Shown here one piece after another: positions 35,211-47,240 of a stretch of DNA of 64,000 bases. Origin of the DNA: Rhabdophis nuchalis (lineage: Eukaryota > Chordata > Lepidosauria > Squamata > Natricidae); NCBI GenBank assembly GCA_039707465.1, contig CM077645.1, positions 160,153,003 to 160,217,002 on the forward strand, read 5' to 3'. Positions within the stretch are counted from its first letter, which is position 1, and each line of letters begins with the position of its first letter. Below the pieces are notes generated by a model, which saw nothing but the letters and a program-made list of their open reading frames with translations, did no database searches and had not been told where the DNA came from. The translations under genes and the position numbers were made by a program.

Positions 35211-35726
35211 ACAAGGTACCATTGAGTATACAGTATAAACTAGCCAGGCTATCAGCAGCCAACATGTCAGCCAAAGAAAGCAAAAATGAGTATGAAGCTA
35301 TATCCCTGTAGTGTCAGGGGCAAGTCCTTAGCCACCCTCATCACTTACTTCTAATTAAACCAGACGCTGTGCCATTCCACTTAGCTGAGTTTTAGACCAT
35401 TCACTTTCTGGTTTGCCATTGTTTATACAGTAGTTGCTCTTCCTTTCTCCTACTTTCTGACATGTTCTGAGAAACCATTGTGCAGTTTCTTTCCTAGCGC
35501 TGCAAATGCACAGAAATGAAAGTTTCATTGAGACTAATGCAATTTATCTCCACCATAGAGATCTGAAAAGTGTGTGCAGAACCATTTTGGCTGCCTTAAA
35601 AGAGAAGTCCAGAGTAGACAATGGGCAAATTCATACACAGTTTCACTTTCGACCTGGAATCTTTCATTAATAAGGTACAAAGTGAAAAAAAAGGCACTTG
35701 GGCCATGCTTTAAATTTTCCTTTTCT
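35211..35726. other. No gene seen
   Basis: Unique-looking sequence; no repeat recognised. Confidence 0.4.
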
Positions 35727-35734
35727 CTATAGAA

Positions 35735-36069
35735 CAGGAGTGTCAAACTCAAGGCCCGGGGGCCCACAGGTTGCTTAGATCTGGCCCACGGGGCCACCCT
35801 GGAAACAGCAAAGAACTCGCCCACGGTGCTTCTGCCAGCAAAAACAGCTCGGGCGGCTCCCCTGAGCTCCATTTTCTCTGCCAAAGGGTTTCAGAAGAGT
35901 GGCACAGCCGAAAACGGAGTTCAGGAGCCCGTTTTCACTGGCAGAACACTTGGGCCTACAGGCACCCACACACAAGTGATGTCAAGCCGGCCACATGCAC
36001 CCTAGCCATGCCCAGCCCAGCCCCCCAAAGTCACACACAACCCTGATAAAATCAAGTTTGACACCCCTA
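35735..36069. mobile_element. hAT element, CAGGGGTGTCAAAC group
   Basis: Left end CAGGAGTGTCAAACTCAAGG, right end AAGTTTGACACCCCTA, with a perfect duplication CTATAGAA (35727-35734 and 36070-36077). It is the reverse-oriented relative of 20753-21085. The word GAAAACGGAGTTCAGGAGCC is the complement of the GGCTCCTGAGCTCCGTTTTT block there. Confidence 0.9.
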
Positions 36070-36077
36070 CTATAGAA

Positions 36078-36896
36078 CAAGGGAAAAAAATAGCTGCCTA
36101 TGTAATATCCCAATTTGAGATTACTCTTAAGGACTTTCAAGCAACTTACTGTAGAATTAATAAGCCCTTGTTAACTACATACCTGCGCTTTAGAGCTAAA
36201 TTGGTGTAAAAGTATTATTATACTGGCTTAATAGCACACACAAAATTTTGCTGGAGATTTCTGACTTCTTTGCTTCCTTTAAATCACTACAGATCCATCC
36301 ATAGCCAAAGACCATGTTAATGGTCAGGGCTGATGGGAACTGTAGCACAAAAAAAACAAAACAAAACCGGAGAGCATCAGATTGAGAAAATTAATTTGAA
36401 AGTGAAGTCCAACATCTGCAAATAGCTTTTGTGGCTACAGAAGGCGAACCTCCAACAACCATGCAAACAAAATTAGATGCATAGCAAATGACCCTCCCAT
36501 GAAACAATTATTTCATAGATATATCACCCATGATAGGTGATATTATTATTTGGCTGTTTCACCATATAAAACTGACATCATAGATCAGTTATCATAGATT
36601 AGATTTTCATCATATCAGTTAAGTGCTTAATAACACGAGACAAGCTTGAAAAACACAAAGCAGAAAGACATTTACTAGCATATTCATTTATGAGTGATAT
36701 GCTTTAATGCCTGATGGTAGGTATAATATGCACTTATTATATGGGTCAGTTGTAAAGTTTGGAAATTATTTTTAATGAAGTATAAGGGGATTTAAGGGTA
36801 AATCACACTTTGGCGCACCCAATAATTTTATATTCAAAGAGTAGGCAACACTTATGAACAGATTTATGCACATCAGAAATAATTTCAGAACACAAA
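36078..36896. other. No gene seen
   Basis: AT-rich unique-looking sequence. Confidence 0.45.
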
Positions 36897-36904
36897 TCTG
36901 TTAG

Positions 36905-37459
36905 CAGAGGTGGTATTCAGCTGGCTCTGACCAGTTCTGGGAAACCAGGAGTGGATATTTTGAGCAGTTTGGAGAACCAGCAAATACCACCTCTGGCTGG
37001 CCTCGTCCCCATCTATTTGCTACTTCCCAAGTCCAAGCTGATTGGCTGGGTCTTCTTTTGTTGCCCTGCACAGCAGAATGGAGGGAATGGGGATTTTGCA
37101 GTATCCTTCCCCCAGGAGTGGGGAGGGAACAATTTTAGAACAATAGAGCTTCAGCCAAGTTAGATAGGTTTTTTAATGGGAATTTTAGCACAGGTTTTCT
37201 ATTTAATTTCTTTTTAATTCTTGTATATTGTTATTTATTGTAAATTTTAATGTCCTGTGCACCGCCCAGAGTCCATCTCGGCGGAGACTGGTGCGGTTAA
37301 CAAATCGAATAAAATGAAAAAATGAAATGAAATGGAATGGGGTTTTTCCAGTATCCTTCCTCTGCCACGCTCATCAAGCCATGCCCATCAAGCTATGCGG
37401 TGTCCACCAAGCCATATCCACAGAACCGGTAGTAAAAAAATTTTTGAATCCCACCACTG
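36905..37459. mobile_element. hAT element carrying an L2 insertion
   Basis: Left end CAGAGGTGGTATTCAGC, right end TGAATCCCACCACTG, with a perfect duplication TCTGTTAG (36897-36904 and 37460-37467). The right shoulder shows AAGCCATGCCC and CACAGAACCGGTAG. An L2 3' end sits inside at 37111-37333. Confidence 0.9.
37111..37333 (+). mobile_element. L2 3' end flanked by a 27-nt direct repeat
   Basis: L2 hallmarks CCTGTGCACCGCCCAGAGTC, GGTGCGGTTAACAAATCG and an AAAATG-rich tail. It is flanked by direct repeats at 37084-37110 and 37334-37360 (GGAATGGGG and CAGTATCCTTCC are shared; 25 of 27 match), the probable target duplication. Confidence 0.75.
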
Positions 37460-37689
37460 TCTGTTAGAGTTTACCTTTCCATTGTAACCAATGTAAGTAA
37501 CAAAGAGATAAATTAGAAATCAGAGAAAGTTTCTAAATCAAACCTCTGTGATTAGGAATCCAGAACAGCAATTTCCAACTTCCATATACAATCCAGAATG
37601 TTTGTCTCCTTTCTCTTGCACCATTGCAAAACACCTTCTCCTTGGCTTGATGGTGCAACATTCCTAGCCCACACATACCACAATAAACC

Positions 37690-37760
37690 TATCATGCCCA
37701 TCGAGTCCCTTCGGGGAGAGAGAGCGGGTTATAAATAAAATTTATTATTATTATTATTAT
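37690..37760 (+). mobile_element. L2 3' end scrap with (ATT)n tail
   Basis: CATCGAGTCCCTTCGGGGAG, GCGGGTTATAAATAAAATTT and a (TTA)n tail match the end of 27362-27622. Confidence 0.7.
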
Positions 37761-39211
37761 TGTCCTAGGTGACAAAAGAGTATTTTTCTTTATGCCATTT
37801 GTGCTCTTTAAGATCACAGAATGAATGCAAGGCTAGCATCAGTCACATTTCTATGGATTCTACAGATTGAAAGCTGTTTCCACAGTTAATATATAACATA
37901 CAGTGGATATTTTAAGACTTGCCTGAACATTTTAAGACAGAGTGAGAGGACCCTTCAGCTATTTAGAGCCAAACCTAAATTCAAATATTGCTAAAATTAT
38001 TCCTATACCCTGGAATCTGTAAGCAATGGTGGTTTAATTAAACAGGAGGCCTTATTTTCTAAATATGGACTTATTTTCATAAATAGAACAGTGTGCCAGT
38101 CTTAATGCTGAGGATATAGATAAGTATCATGCAGATATAAGGCTACCTTTCAGTCAAGAAAATGTGGAAGATGTTCCAGGCTGTGAATATTACCTGTTGA
38201 CAGTGGAGGCAAGATTGCTAAATATACTGCTTTAAATCTCTGTCCAGATGTTGTATGGCATCAATCCAACTTTTGATCATGGTTTCCTTATAAATGCCAG
38301 CAACTGGTTGTTTTCATCTAGGTGTAGCTGGACCATTATAATTCTGCAGGTGTGCAAGATTACATGTTCAAATTACTGTAGAATATGTTTCCAAGGCTAT
38401 CAAAGTAGAGCAGGGATAATGGCATCAAAATTAATAGGCGTGGCAAGAAATGTGATCGATGTGTAAGAATGCAATTCGTTCTTAAGCATCTGCCATGCAT
38501 TTAGTAGTTAAACAAAGGAAAACTATTCAGATGGACTTCTCACACATTTAGAAATATGTGAGGTGTCTTCAGAACTGTATAAGATTGCCTTTCCGTGCAT
38601 TTTAAGCATGCTTTGGTTAACAAAATGTCTATGGAGATGACCACAGATAAAGTCACAAATGGGTATCTGCCAGTCTAGAAATATAGTAGGGGATTCTAAC
38701 ACAATTACATGTTCTGAAAAGTTCTGAAAGAAGAACTCAATCTTCTTTTCTGAGTTGTTGCACTAGTTGGGAGGCCTGGTTTACTGTTGCTCCCAACTTG
38801 GAAGACATAATAGAGTTGACTTTCCCCTCAATTCTTTTTTGAACATGCATAGAGATTCAGCCAGGTATGCAAGTGACTAAGCCAACAATGGCCTGGTGGA
38901 GAATCATGTTCTCTATGCACACATGAGCTGCTCCTGCCAGGTGTTAATGAATGAATAGGGCTAGAAACTCCATACAAGTGGTATAGCTCAGATTTCCCTT
39001 GCCTTTATAATAGCTCCAATAATAATAATAATACCTTGGGAGGCACTAATTCACTTCAGTGGAACTGTTCAGCCCCTAGATAAATTAAAATGAGCACTGT
39101 ACTGTATTTGTTTGTTTTTGAAAAAAGTAATTTTGTCTTAATGTTTAATTATTTCAAAACCACCAAAATCAGATCCTACCCAAAATCTGAAAACCCTCAT
39201 TTCTGTAATTG
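37761..39211. other. No gene seen
   Basis: 1.45 kb of unique-looking AT-rich DNA, with an (AAT)n stub near 39016-39031. A 72-codon frame at 38248-38466 shows no domain. Confidence 0.45.
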
Positions 39212-39219
39212 ATGTAGCC

Positions 39220-39369
39220 TAGTGGTGGGTTTCAATTTATTTTACTACCAGTTCGCTTGTGTGTGTGCGCGCATGCGCAGAAGCAATCCAGGCAGGTGGG
39301 CGGAGCTTCCTGCCATTGCCACTACCGGTTCGCCTGATCCAGAACGAACTGGCAGAAAACCCACCTCTG
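39220..39369. mobile_element. Short hAT element, CAGTGGTGGG group
   Basis: Ends TAGTGGTGGGTTTCAA and GAAAACCCACCTCTG, with a perfect 8-bp duplication ATGTAGCC (39212-39219 and 39370-39377). Inner words GCGCATGCGCAGAAG, GGTGGGCGGAGC and CGAACTGGCAG. 150 bp; non-coding. Confidence 0.85.
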
Positions 39370-39380
39370 ATGTAGCCTAG

Positions 39381-39891
39381 TCAATACTGCATTCAGTTTT
39401 GGTTGCCACAATGTAGAAAAGATGTGGAGACTCTAGAAAGAGTGCAGAGAAGAACAACAAAGATGATTAGGGAACTAGAAACTAAAACATATGAAGAACA
39501 GTTGCAGGAACTGGGTATGTCTAGTTTAATAAAAAGAAGGACACGGGGAGACATGATAGCAGTGTTCCAATATCTCAGGGGCTGCCACAAAGAAGAGGGA
39601 GTCAAACTATTCTCCAAAGCACCTGAGGGTAGAACAAGAAGCAATGGGTGGAAACTAATCAAGGAGAGAAGCAACTTAGAACTGAGGAGAAATTTCCTGA
39701 CATTTAGAACAATTAACCAGTGGAACAGCTTGCCTCCAGAAGTTGTGAATGCCCCAACATTGCAAGTCTTTAAGATGATGTTGGATAGCCATTTGTCTGA
39801 AACGGTACAGGGCTTCCTGCCTAGGCAGGGGGTTGGATTAGAAGACCTCCAAGGTCCCTTCCAACTCTGCTATTGTATTGTATTGTAAGCC
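39381..39891 (+). mobile_element. CR1 LINE 3' end with partial ORF2
   Basis: The frame 39403-39888 reads CRKDVETLERVQRRTTKMIR, TYEEQLQELGMSSLIKRRTR, GDMIAVFQYLRGCHKEEGV, SNGWKLIKERSNLELRRNFL and WNSLPPEVVNAPTLQVFK. It is colinear with the last ~135 residues of the CR1 frame at 45626-47245 and differs at scattered positions. The 3' end AAGGTCCCTTCCAACTCTGC is followed by a short (ATTGT)n tail. 5'-truncated just after WSPQ. It has no RT core, so it is inactive. Confidence 0.9.
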
Positions 39892-41652
39892 TTAAGAGAG
39901 AAAGCACACAATAAGCATTGTTCATATGAAATCATCTTCACAAAATGCAAGCTATAGGCTCTCTTTGACCATTGACGAAGAATCTGAAGGATGCAGTTTG
40001 TTTGCTTTTAAGTAAAATGTGTTTTCCCTGCACAGGAACACTTCTAATATTCACTTGATAGGGACAAAGAAAGGCAGGAGAAGCTGGTGGCAGCTTCCAG
40101 GGGAAGGTACAGCTTGGTAAAATCAAAATATTGTCGGATTAAAAACATCCATGTGGTTTTCTTGGCAGTGTTATGGAAGTGGTTTCTGGTTTCTGGTTTT
40201 TGTTTTGCTTTGTTTTGTTTAGTTCTCAGTCAAGTACAGATAGTTATTCTATTAGAAAGGAAACAAACAGAAATTAATACACTGCAGTTGTGAATGTTCC
40301 TATCCAGAATTCAAACAAACCAGTCCTGAAGAGTTTGTTCTGTTTTTTTGCCTCCCATCCAACCAGACTTTTAGGGTGTTTGGGAAGTTTATTTCCCATA
40401 ATGTTTTCCCACTGCAAACCATCTTTTTCTCTATTTCAACTTCACATTTGTTCATCACTTATAATTTCCTCAAATCTGCTAGTAAGGTGTTGTTTGACTG
40501 TATATAAAGACCTACCCTTTCTTTTCTGTATGTATGTATGTATGTATGTATGTATGTATGTATGTATGTATGTATGTATGTATGTATGTATGTATGTATG
40601 TATGTATGTAGGTCTTTGGTTGTTCGGGTTTTCTCCTGCGTAGAATTGGAAGTATCTTCATGATGTTTCGATGAAGTCTTGAAATAGATCTATCTCGAAA
40701 TAGATCTATCTTGGTCTCTCAAATTTAAATTTATTGATCAGCTCATAAAACTAACACACATATCTAAAAAAATTAACATAACATAATTCATGGTTCTCTG
40801 TCTAGATGGTCTCTGGTGATGAACCAAAAGGCAGAGAGGGAAACAGTATGTCTCCTCCCTAACAGGAAGTTGTGAAAACAATTATCTATATATGTGTGTG
40901 TGTGTGTGTGTTACGTTTTTGAGCTGATCAATAAATAAGTCAGGGAGACTAGTATAGAGCACTATGCTTCCTCCCTTAACTGGGGCTTAACAGGGTGTTG
41001 TGACACAAATATATACTTGTTCACTATTCTTTCTTACTTTCATTTCTTTTCTAATATTTGCATTGTTTTTAGTCTTGCAAAAAAAATCTAAATTTTTAAA
41101 GAAAATACAATATAAAATCACATTATTTTTTAACAAAATCTATATAAAGACCCATACTTGGAAAATGAATTTGCTCTAAGTATATGGCTGTTTTCTATGC
41201 ATGTTAATTCACACATACAAAGCCAAAAGGATTGTCACATGCACCTATTGCACTCAAAACAGTAATGAATATTGCAGTATGTTACAGACATATAAGAAAC
41301 TATACGATATAATTTTCCATGTGTCTGATAAACAGGTTGGAGTTAGCACAGGGTAAATTGTATGTTGACTTAAATGTAGTAAGAAAATAATTTCGATGCT
41401 TCTTATAAATATTTCTATATAAAAAGAAGTTGCTTATCTTTTGCTTGTTATATACTTTCAGTTTGTACTGGACATAATTGGCCAAGTCCTAAAACCCTAA
41501 GAATTTAAGAAGAGATCACCTTGAATTGACCAAGGACTTATCTAGACAATCAGTACAGTATTTAGGATAAGGTGCATGTGGTTCAAGCAGTATGTAATTC
41601 TGTTCCTTTATGAATCATTTGGTGAAGTTATAATGCTTCATAGTTTAACTTC
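39892..41652. other. No gene seen; (TGTA)n at 40529-40611
   Basis: Contains a pure (TGTA)n array at 40529-40611, a short (TG)n near 40896-40912 and a duplicated CTCGAAATAGATCTATCT word at 40690. Otherwise unique-looking. Confidence 0.5.
40529..40611 (+). repeat. (TGTA)n microsatellite
   Basis: About twenty pure tetranucleotide units. Confidence 0.97.
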
Positions 41653-42036
41653 TAGGGGAAAGGCCTTCTCTGTGGCGGGCCCAGCCCTCTGGAACGACTT
41701 ACCGCCCGAACTTAGGACCATCATAGACCTCCGCTCCTTCCGCAAACACCTGAAGACACATCTCTTCCATTTAGCCGGCCTGGCCTAGGCCCCTGTAACT
41801 ACTGGTAGACTGAGTTTTAAATTGTTTTAATTGGATTTCAATGGGTCAGTAGGTTTTAGGGTACCTTTTAGCACAGGGCATAATGAATTTAATATGCTTT
41901 TAGTACGTAGTCTTGTTATTGTTATGTTTTTTGTATTTCTTTTTAATTTCCTGTGCACCGCCCTGAGTCCCCCTGGGGAGATAGGCGCGGTTATATAAAT
42001 TGAATAAAATAAATAAAAATAAATAAATAAATTAAC
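41653..42036 (+). mobile_element. L2 3' end
   Basis: Encodes the end of the L2 frame (GKAFSVAGPALWNDLPPELRT, then HLKTHLFHLAGLA), followed by CCTGTGCACCGCCCTGAGTC, ATAGGCGCGGTTATATAAAT and an (AAATA)n tail. 5'-truncated. Confidence 0.85.
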
Positions 42037-42129
42037 TGTGAACTTTACAAAGAATCATTTTCTTTTTATCCCTCCTGAATTTCCTCACACTTGAGTTTCT
42101 TTTTTTTTTCTTTTAATGACTGTGTAACC

Positions 42130-42264
42130 CAGAGGTTCCCAAACTTGGCAACTTTAAGACTTGTGGACCTCAACTCCCAGAATTCTCCAGCCAGCAGAGC
42201 TGGCTGGAGAATTCTAGGAGTTGAACTCCACAAGTCTTAAAGTTGCCAAGTTTGGGAATCTCTG
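42130..42264. mobile_element. Palindromic hAT MITE, CAGAGGTTCCC subfamily
   Basis: Ends CAGAGGTTCCCAAACTTGG and CCAAGTTTGGGAATCTCTG, near-perfect inverted halves around CCAGCAGAGCTGG, and a perfect duplication GTGTAACC (42122-42129 and 42265-42272). The half-element at 15982 is of this subfamily. Confidence 0.95.
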
Positions 42265-42478
42265 GTGTAACCCCTTGCCTCAGGGTGGAATTGGGTTGAC
42301 TGAATGGAGCTGAATATTTACTGGCTGGATGCCCTTCCTGACACCTACGCAGTGTTCACAGCAGACAATTACTCATTGCACCCAGAGAGAGAAATATGTG
42401 CTGTTATCTAGGAACTAACTCACAGCCTCCTGATTGTGAGGCAAGAGTTCCACATCTAGGCCACCATGCCGCTCATTT
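42265..42478 (-). mobile_element. tRNA-derived SINE
   Basis: The minus strand has a tRNA-like head GCGGCATGGTGGCCTAGATG, the run TTGCCTCACAATCAGGAGGC, then ACACTGCGTAGGTGTCAGG and GGGCATCCAGCCAGTAAAT. The MITE at 42130 sits at its tail end. A partial relative is at 11051-11130. Confidence 0.7.
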
Positions 42479-43020
42479 AATGCTGCTCATTCACAGTGAG
42501 TTTCGATAACCACCCCAAATTTGTGAAATAAAAGAAAATGCACTTGTCTGTATTTTCCACGGCATTTTTGGACCTCCACATTATCTTCTACTTATTAGTG
42601 CTCTAACGAAAGTACAAAGCAAAACAATGGAGCATTTGTTCCAGGACAGACCTTGTTGCATTTAATCTACTCAGTGTCTTTTCCTTGTGTGGGGTTTACT
42701 GGGGTCCACTCTATTCTTTCCCATCATCTGATTTAATTTAGGTTTTAAACTAGGATTTTCTGCAGTAATATTTATACCAACTTTAACCCAACCATAATCC
42801 ATAGAAATTTGACTGACTAATCAACTAAGCAAACTTATGACTCCCAAATCAAAATCAGTTTTAATTTTTGAATCCATTCAACTAAACATTTTGTTTGGTT
42901 CACTATAGCAATTTTACTGACCAAGAACTGAAAGTGATGTCAAGATGTCTTTCTAAGTTTCCATGTACTATCCTAGAAACCATTTTTGTCTTCATAGCTT
43001 CACATTTAGATCAGACTAAA
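42479..43020. other. No gene seen
   Basis: Unique-looking AT-rich sequence. Confidence 0.4.
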
Positions 43021-43335
43021 TGTGGCGGGTCCGACACTCTGGAACGACCTTCCCCCCGATATCCGCACCATCACGGACCTACGCCTCTTCTGTCGAATGG
43101 TAAAAGCACATTTCTTTCATCTAGCCGGCCTGACATAGATTAGGGATTATTTTAATTCGATATTTATTGGTTTTAATTATTTATTCAAATTTTAGCACAG
43201 ATCTAATAATTTAATTGTTTTTTATATTTTGTATATTGTGGGGTTTTTATCTTTCTGTGCACCGCCCTGAGTCCCTTTTTAGGTGAAATAGGGTGGTATA
43301 TAAATCGAAATAATAAATAAATAAATAATAAATAA
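43021..43335 (+). mobile_element. L2 3' end
   Basis: CTGGAACGACCTTCCCCCCG, CATCTAGCCGGCCTGACATA, CTGTGCACCGCCCTGAGTCC and an (AAATA)n tail. 5'-truncated and diverged from 41653-42036. Confidence 0.8.
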
Positions 43336-44445
43336 GACTGGCAGTGGCAATGCAATTTCTTGACTTAGTTATCACTACTGCCAAAAGGAACAAGAATCAG
43401 GATTCTCTGTGGCCAGTTTGTTATCTGTTACTTAGGGGCACACATAGCCCAATCCAATGAAATTCTGAAATCTGATTCAAGTATTCCTTTTATTAGTTAT
43501 ATTAGTAAAAGTTATGGAATAAATTAACATAGAGACATATAATATTGCCTGAAAGGAGACACCACTTGCTTCTGTAGGCCTTGACCTCATCAGAAACAGA
43601 TAGTAACAAACGTTTAATCCTCAGAGACTGGCAGTTTCCTTCTCTTTGTTCCTCAGCATGGAAAGAAGTTGCATAAGAAAGTATGGAAGTTGCAACTCCT
43701 TCCTTCCCACGTACGTCTACAGAAAACCATGATTTTGAAAAGCTGGGAAAGAGCAAATCTTCCCTCTTCCTTTTGTTTGCTTGCTTTTGGTCAGGAACTA
43801 ATACAGAGCTTCTGAAAGGTACAAGTTCTTCCCTGACAGGTAGATTCACAATTGTTACAGCAGTGGCAAGAATCTCTGCACTGTCTACATTCACCTGGCA
43901 GCCAGCTTATCATAGAAACAACTGTGACAGAAATAACAGATGATGGGATTTGCCACTGGAGCAGGAACAAACACTTGTGTCTGGAGACAACCATTTCATC
44001 AAATGGAAGAAAGGAAGGAAGAAGACTCAAGTCCATGGAAGAAAGCATGGAAGTTTGAAGAGGAGTAGCAGGGGGGTAAGAAGAGAAGTAGAGACAGCTA
44101 TAAGAGGGACAGAAGAGAATAATCTTTCCCCAAGGAGAGCAATTTTATTTATTTATTAAACTTTTGCCCACCTCTCCTGTAAAGTGGCAATGAGTGAAGA
44201 AAAGCAACAGTCTAACAGAGGTTGAAGCTTTTTTCAACTGATTCTCCAAATTGTCAGCCAGAGAAGGAACCGTCAGAAGAAAACTAAAGCAACAACACAG
44301 ACTTGGTAGAATAAGAGGAAAAGTGAAGGAATGCAAAAGTAAATACAGTGACTGGAGTTAATGTAACTATGATTTTAAAAACACCCAATCATCTATTTTT
44401 AGAAGGGGCTGTGTAATAATTTGATTTATAAGCAGTTTGTATGCC
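43336..44445. other. No gene seen
   Basis: A minus-strand frame of 130 codons (43502-43894) and plus-strand frames overlapping it show no domain and no codon pattern that I trust as coding. Confidence 0.4.
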
Positions 44446-44655
44446 CAGATTGATGACACAATGGTTAGAATGCAGTATTGCAAGCTAACTCTGCCATAGC
44501 CAGGAGTTCAATCCTAACTAGCTCACGGTTGACTCGGCTTTCCATTCTTCCGAGGTTGGTAAAATGAGGACCCAAATTGTTGGGGGTCAATATGCTGACA
44601 TTGTAAACCGCTTAGAGAGTGTTGTAAAGTCCCATGGAGTGGTAAATGCTATTGT
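44446..44655 (+). mobile_element. Sauria-type SINE
   Basis: A box GATGACACAATGGTTAG, B box GAGTTCAATCCTAAC, middle ACGGTTGACTCGGC and GTAAAATGAGGACCC, end AAATGCTATTGTTAAG. Confidence 0.85.
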
Positions 44656-45537
44656 TAAGTCTATAAATGGGCTTCCTCTGAATTAATAATACTTCCTGAG
44701 AAATAATAGTTGCAGTTCCATAACACTTACTAGGGAGTAAAACCAGTTGAATTTATTTATTTGTTTATTTATTACATGTTATTATTTGTCATAACGTTAC
44801 ATGTAAACGGTATGTACAGCATGATCTGGCATAATAGAACTAAGATCTTGTGTATCTTTGCAGAAATAAGTCCTACCAAGTTCCAAAGCTAAAATTGCCA
44901 AGCTAAACATGCACAACATTATTAATAAATCTGTATCTCATATGGATTTCTTTGGAGCGATATCAGTGTTAAGTCTTATTTTTTATTTGGGCAGACATAG
45001 AAATTCTAAGAATTCTTCTGTTGTTGGTTTTTTTGTCTTGAATGGAGACTCAACCCTACTCAACCCTACATTTTTACTTTGACCCTAGGACAAAGACTGT
45101 GGCGATGTAGGTTTAGGATGTTCACCTTAAATGAAGGAGAGTGCAGGGCCAAAGTTTGTCAGCTTTTAAGAATTTAGAGACTTCCTGCACAGAAAAAATA
45201 TATGCCAACATGCACAAGATTCAGGGAATTTTCTTCTCGCACTAGTGAATTGGCCTAAAGCTGCAAAATGATAGCATTCTTGTAGCTCCCAAAAAATGCT
45301 GTAAAAACCTTCAGAATGCAGCTGTATTTCTGGGAATTGGCATCACACCCTTGGGCTTCACTATGACACACTGCTTTCAGAGTTGTTAAGACATTTCTGC
45401 AACAGGTAGAAAGCTAATAAATCTTGCCTAGGACACCTTGATTATCAGAAACACCGACACGTTATGGGATACCTTGGAACAAGCAGTAACTATGGAAATG
45501 TACAGGTCTTCGGGGAATTCCTATTCACAGATTATGA
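44656..45537. other. No gene seen
   Basis: Unique-looking sequence up to the CR1 tail. Confidence 0.45.
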
Positions 45538-45566
45538 AATACAATACAATACAATACAATACAATA
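45538..45566 (-). repeat. (ATTGT)n CR1 tail
   Basis: Five to six pentamers at the CR1 3' terminus. The same pentamer ends the CR1 copy at 39891. Confidence 0.9.
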
Positions 45567-47240
45567 GCAGAGTTGGAAGGGACCTTGTAGGTCTTCTATT
45601 CCAACCCCCTGCATGGGCAGGAACCTTATACCATTTCAGACAAATGGCTATCTAACATCTTTTTAAAAACTTCCAGGGTTGGGGCATTCACAACTTCTGG
45701 AGGCAAGCTATTCCAGAGGTTAATTGTTCTTACTGTCAGGAAATTTCTCCTTAGTTCTAAGTTGCTTCTCTCCTTGATTAGTTTCCACCCGTTGCTTCTT
45801 GTCCTGCCCCCAGGTGCCTTGGAGAATAGTTTGATTCCCTCTTCTTTGTGGCACCCTCTGAGATATCGGAACACTGCTATCATGTCTCCCCTGGTCCTTC
45901 TCTTCATCAAACTAGACATACCCAGCTCCTGCAGCCGTTCTTCATATGTATTAGTCTCCAGTCCCCTAATCATCTTGGTTGCCCTTCTCTGTACTCTTTC
46001 CAGAGTCTCCACGTCTTTTCTACATCGTGGCGACCAAAACTGTATGCAGTATTCCAAGTGTGGCCTTACCAAGGCACTATACAGTGGCATTAACACTTCA
46101 CGTGATCTAGATTCTATCCCTCTGTTTATGCAGCCTAGAACTGTGTTGGCTTTTTTGGCAGCTGCTGCACACTGCTGGCTCATATTTAAATGGTTGTCCA
46201 CTAGGATTCCAAGATCCCTCTCACAGTTGCTACTATTGAGCAAGGTACCACCTATACTGTACTTGTGCATTTGGTTTTTCTTGCCTATATGTAGGACCTT
46301 ACTTTTTTCACAATTGAATTTCATTTTATTAGATAGTGCCCAATGTTCAAGTTTGTCTAGATCCTTCTGTATCTTAAGCCTATCTTCTGGAGTGTTGGCT
46401 ATTCCTGCCAGCTTGGTGTCGTCTGCAAATTTGATGAGTTCCCCATTTATCCCCTCATCCAAATCGTTGATGAAGATGTTAAAGAGTACTGGGCCTAAAA
46501 CAGAGCCTTGGGGGACTCCACTGCATACTTCCTTCCATGTAGATGCAGTTCCATTGAGGACTACAAGTTGAGTGCGGTTGGTCAGCCAGTTGCGAATCCA
46601 TTTGGTGGTGGTGCTGTCTAACCCACAATTTTCTACTTTATCTAATAGTAGGTTATGGTCTACTTTATCAAATGCCTTACTGAAGTCCAGGTAAATTATA
46701 TCAACAGCATTCCTCTGGTCCACTGATTTTGTCACTTTGTCAAAGAATGCAATTAGATTCGTCTGGCATGATCTGTTTTTGACAAACCCATGTTGGCTTT
46801 TGGCTATTACTTTGTTTGCTTCTAGGTGTTCACTTATTTGTTGTTTAATTATCTTTTCCAGAATCTTTCCTGGTATTGAGGTCAGGCTGATGGGTCTATA
46901 GTTTCCTGGATCTGTTTTTTTTCCTTTTTTGAAGATGGGAACCACATCAGCTCTTTTCCAGTCTTCTGGCAGTTCCCCGGTGCTCCAGGATCTCTGAAAG
47001 ATATAGTTCAGTGGTTCTGAGATCTCGTCTGCCAGTTCCTTCAGAACCCTGGGGTGTAATCCATCCGGTCCTGGTGATTTGAACTCGTCCAGGGCAGACA
47101 GGTGCTCACTTACCATTTTCTTCCCTATTTCAACTTGTGTTCCTAATCTGATTTTTGTGGTGCTGTTTTTGATTGGTTGGACTGTTTTATCCTTTTGTGT
47201 AAAGACAGATGCAAAAAAAGAGTATATTTTCAGGCTCTGC
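45538..47240 (-). mobile_element. CR1/L3-like LINE, 5'-truncated, RT frame open
   Basis: Runs from the (ATTGT)n 3' tail (45538-45566 on the plus strand as ATACA units) through the 3' end (GAGTTGGAAGGGACCTTG antisense) to the linker before the RT domain. The endonuclease domain and ORF1 are absent. The hAT at 47280-47775 lies just beyond the truncated end. This is the longest and best-preserved LINE copy in the window. Confidence 0.95.

Noticed and set aside
43502..43894. 130-codon minus-strand frame as a possible exon
   Set aside because: No domain, no splice context that stands out, and plus-strand frames open over the same bases.
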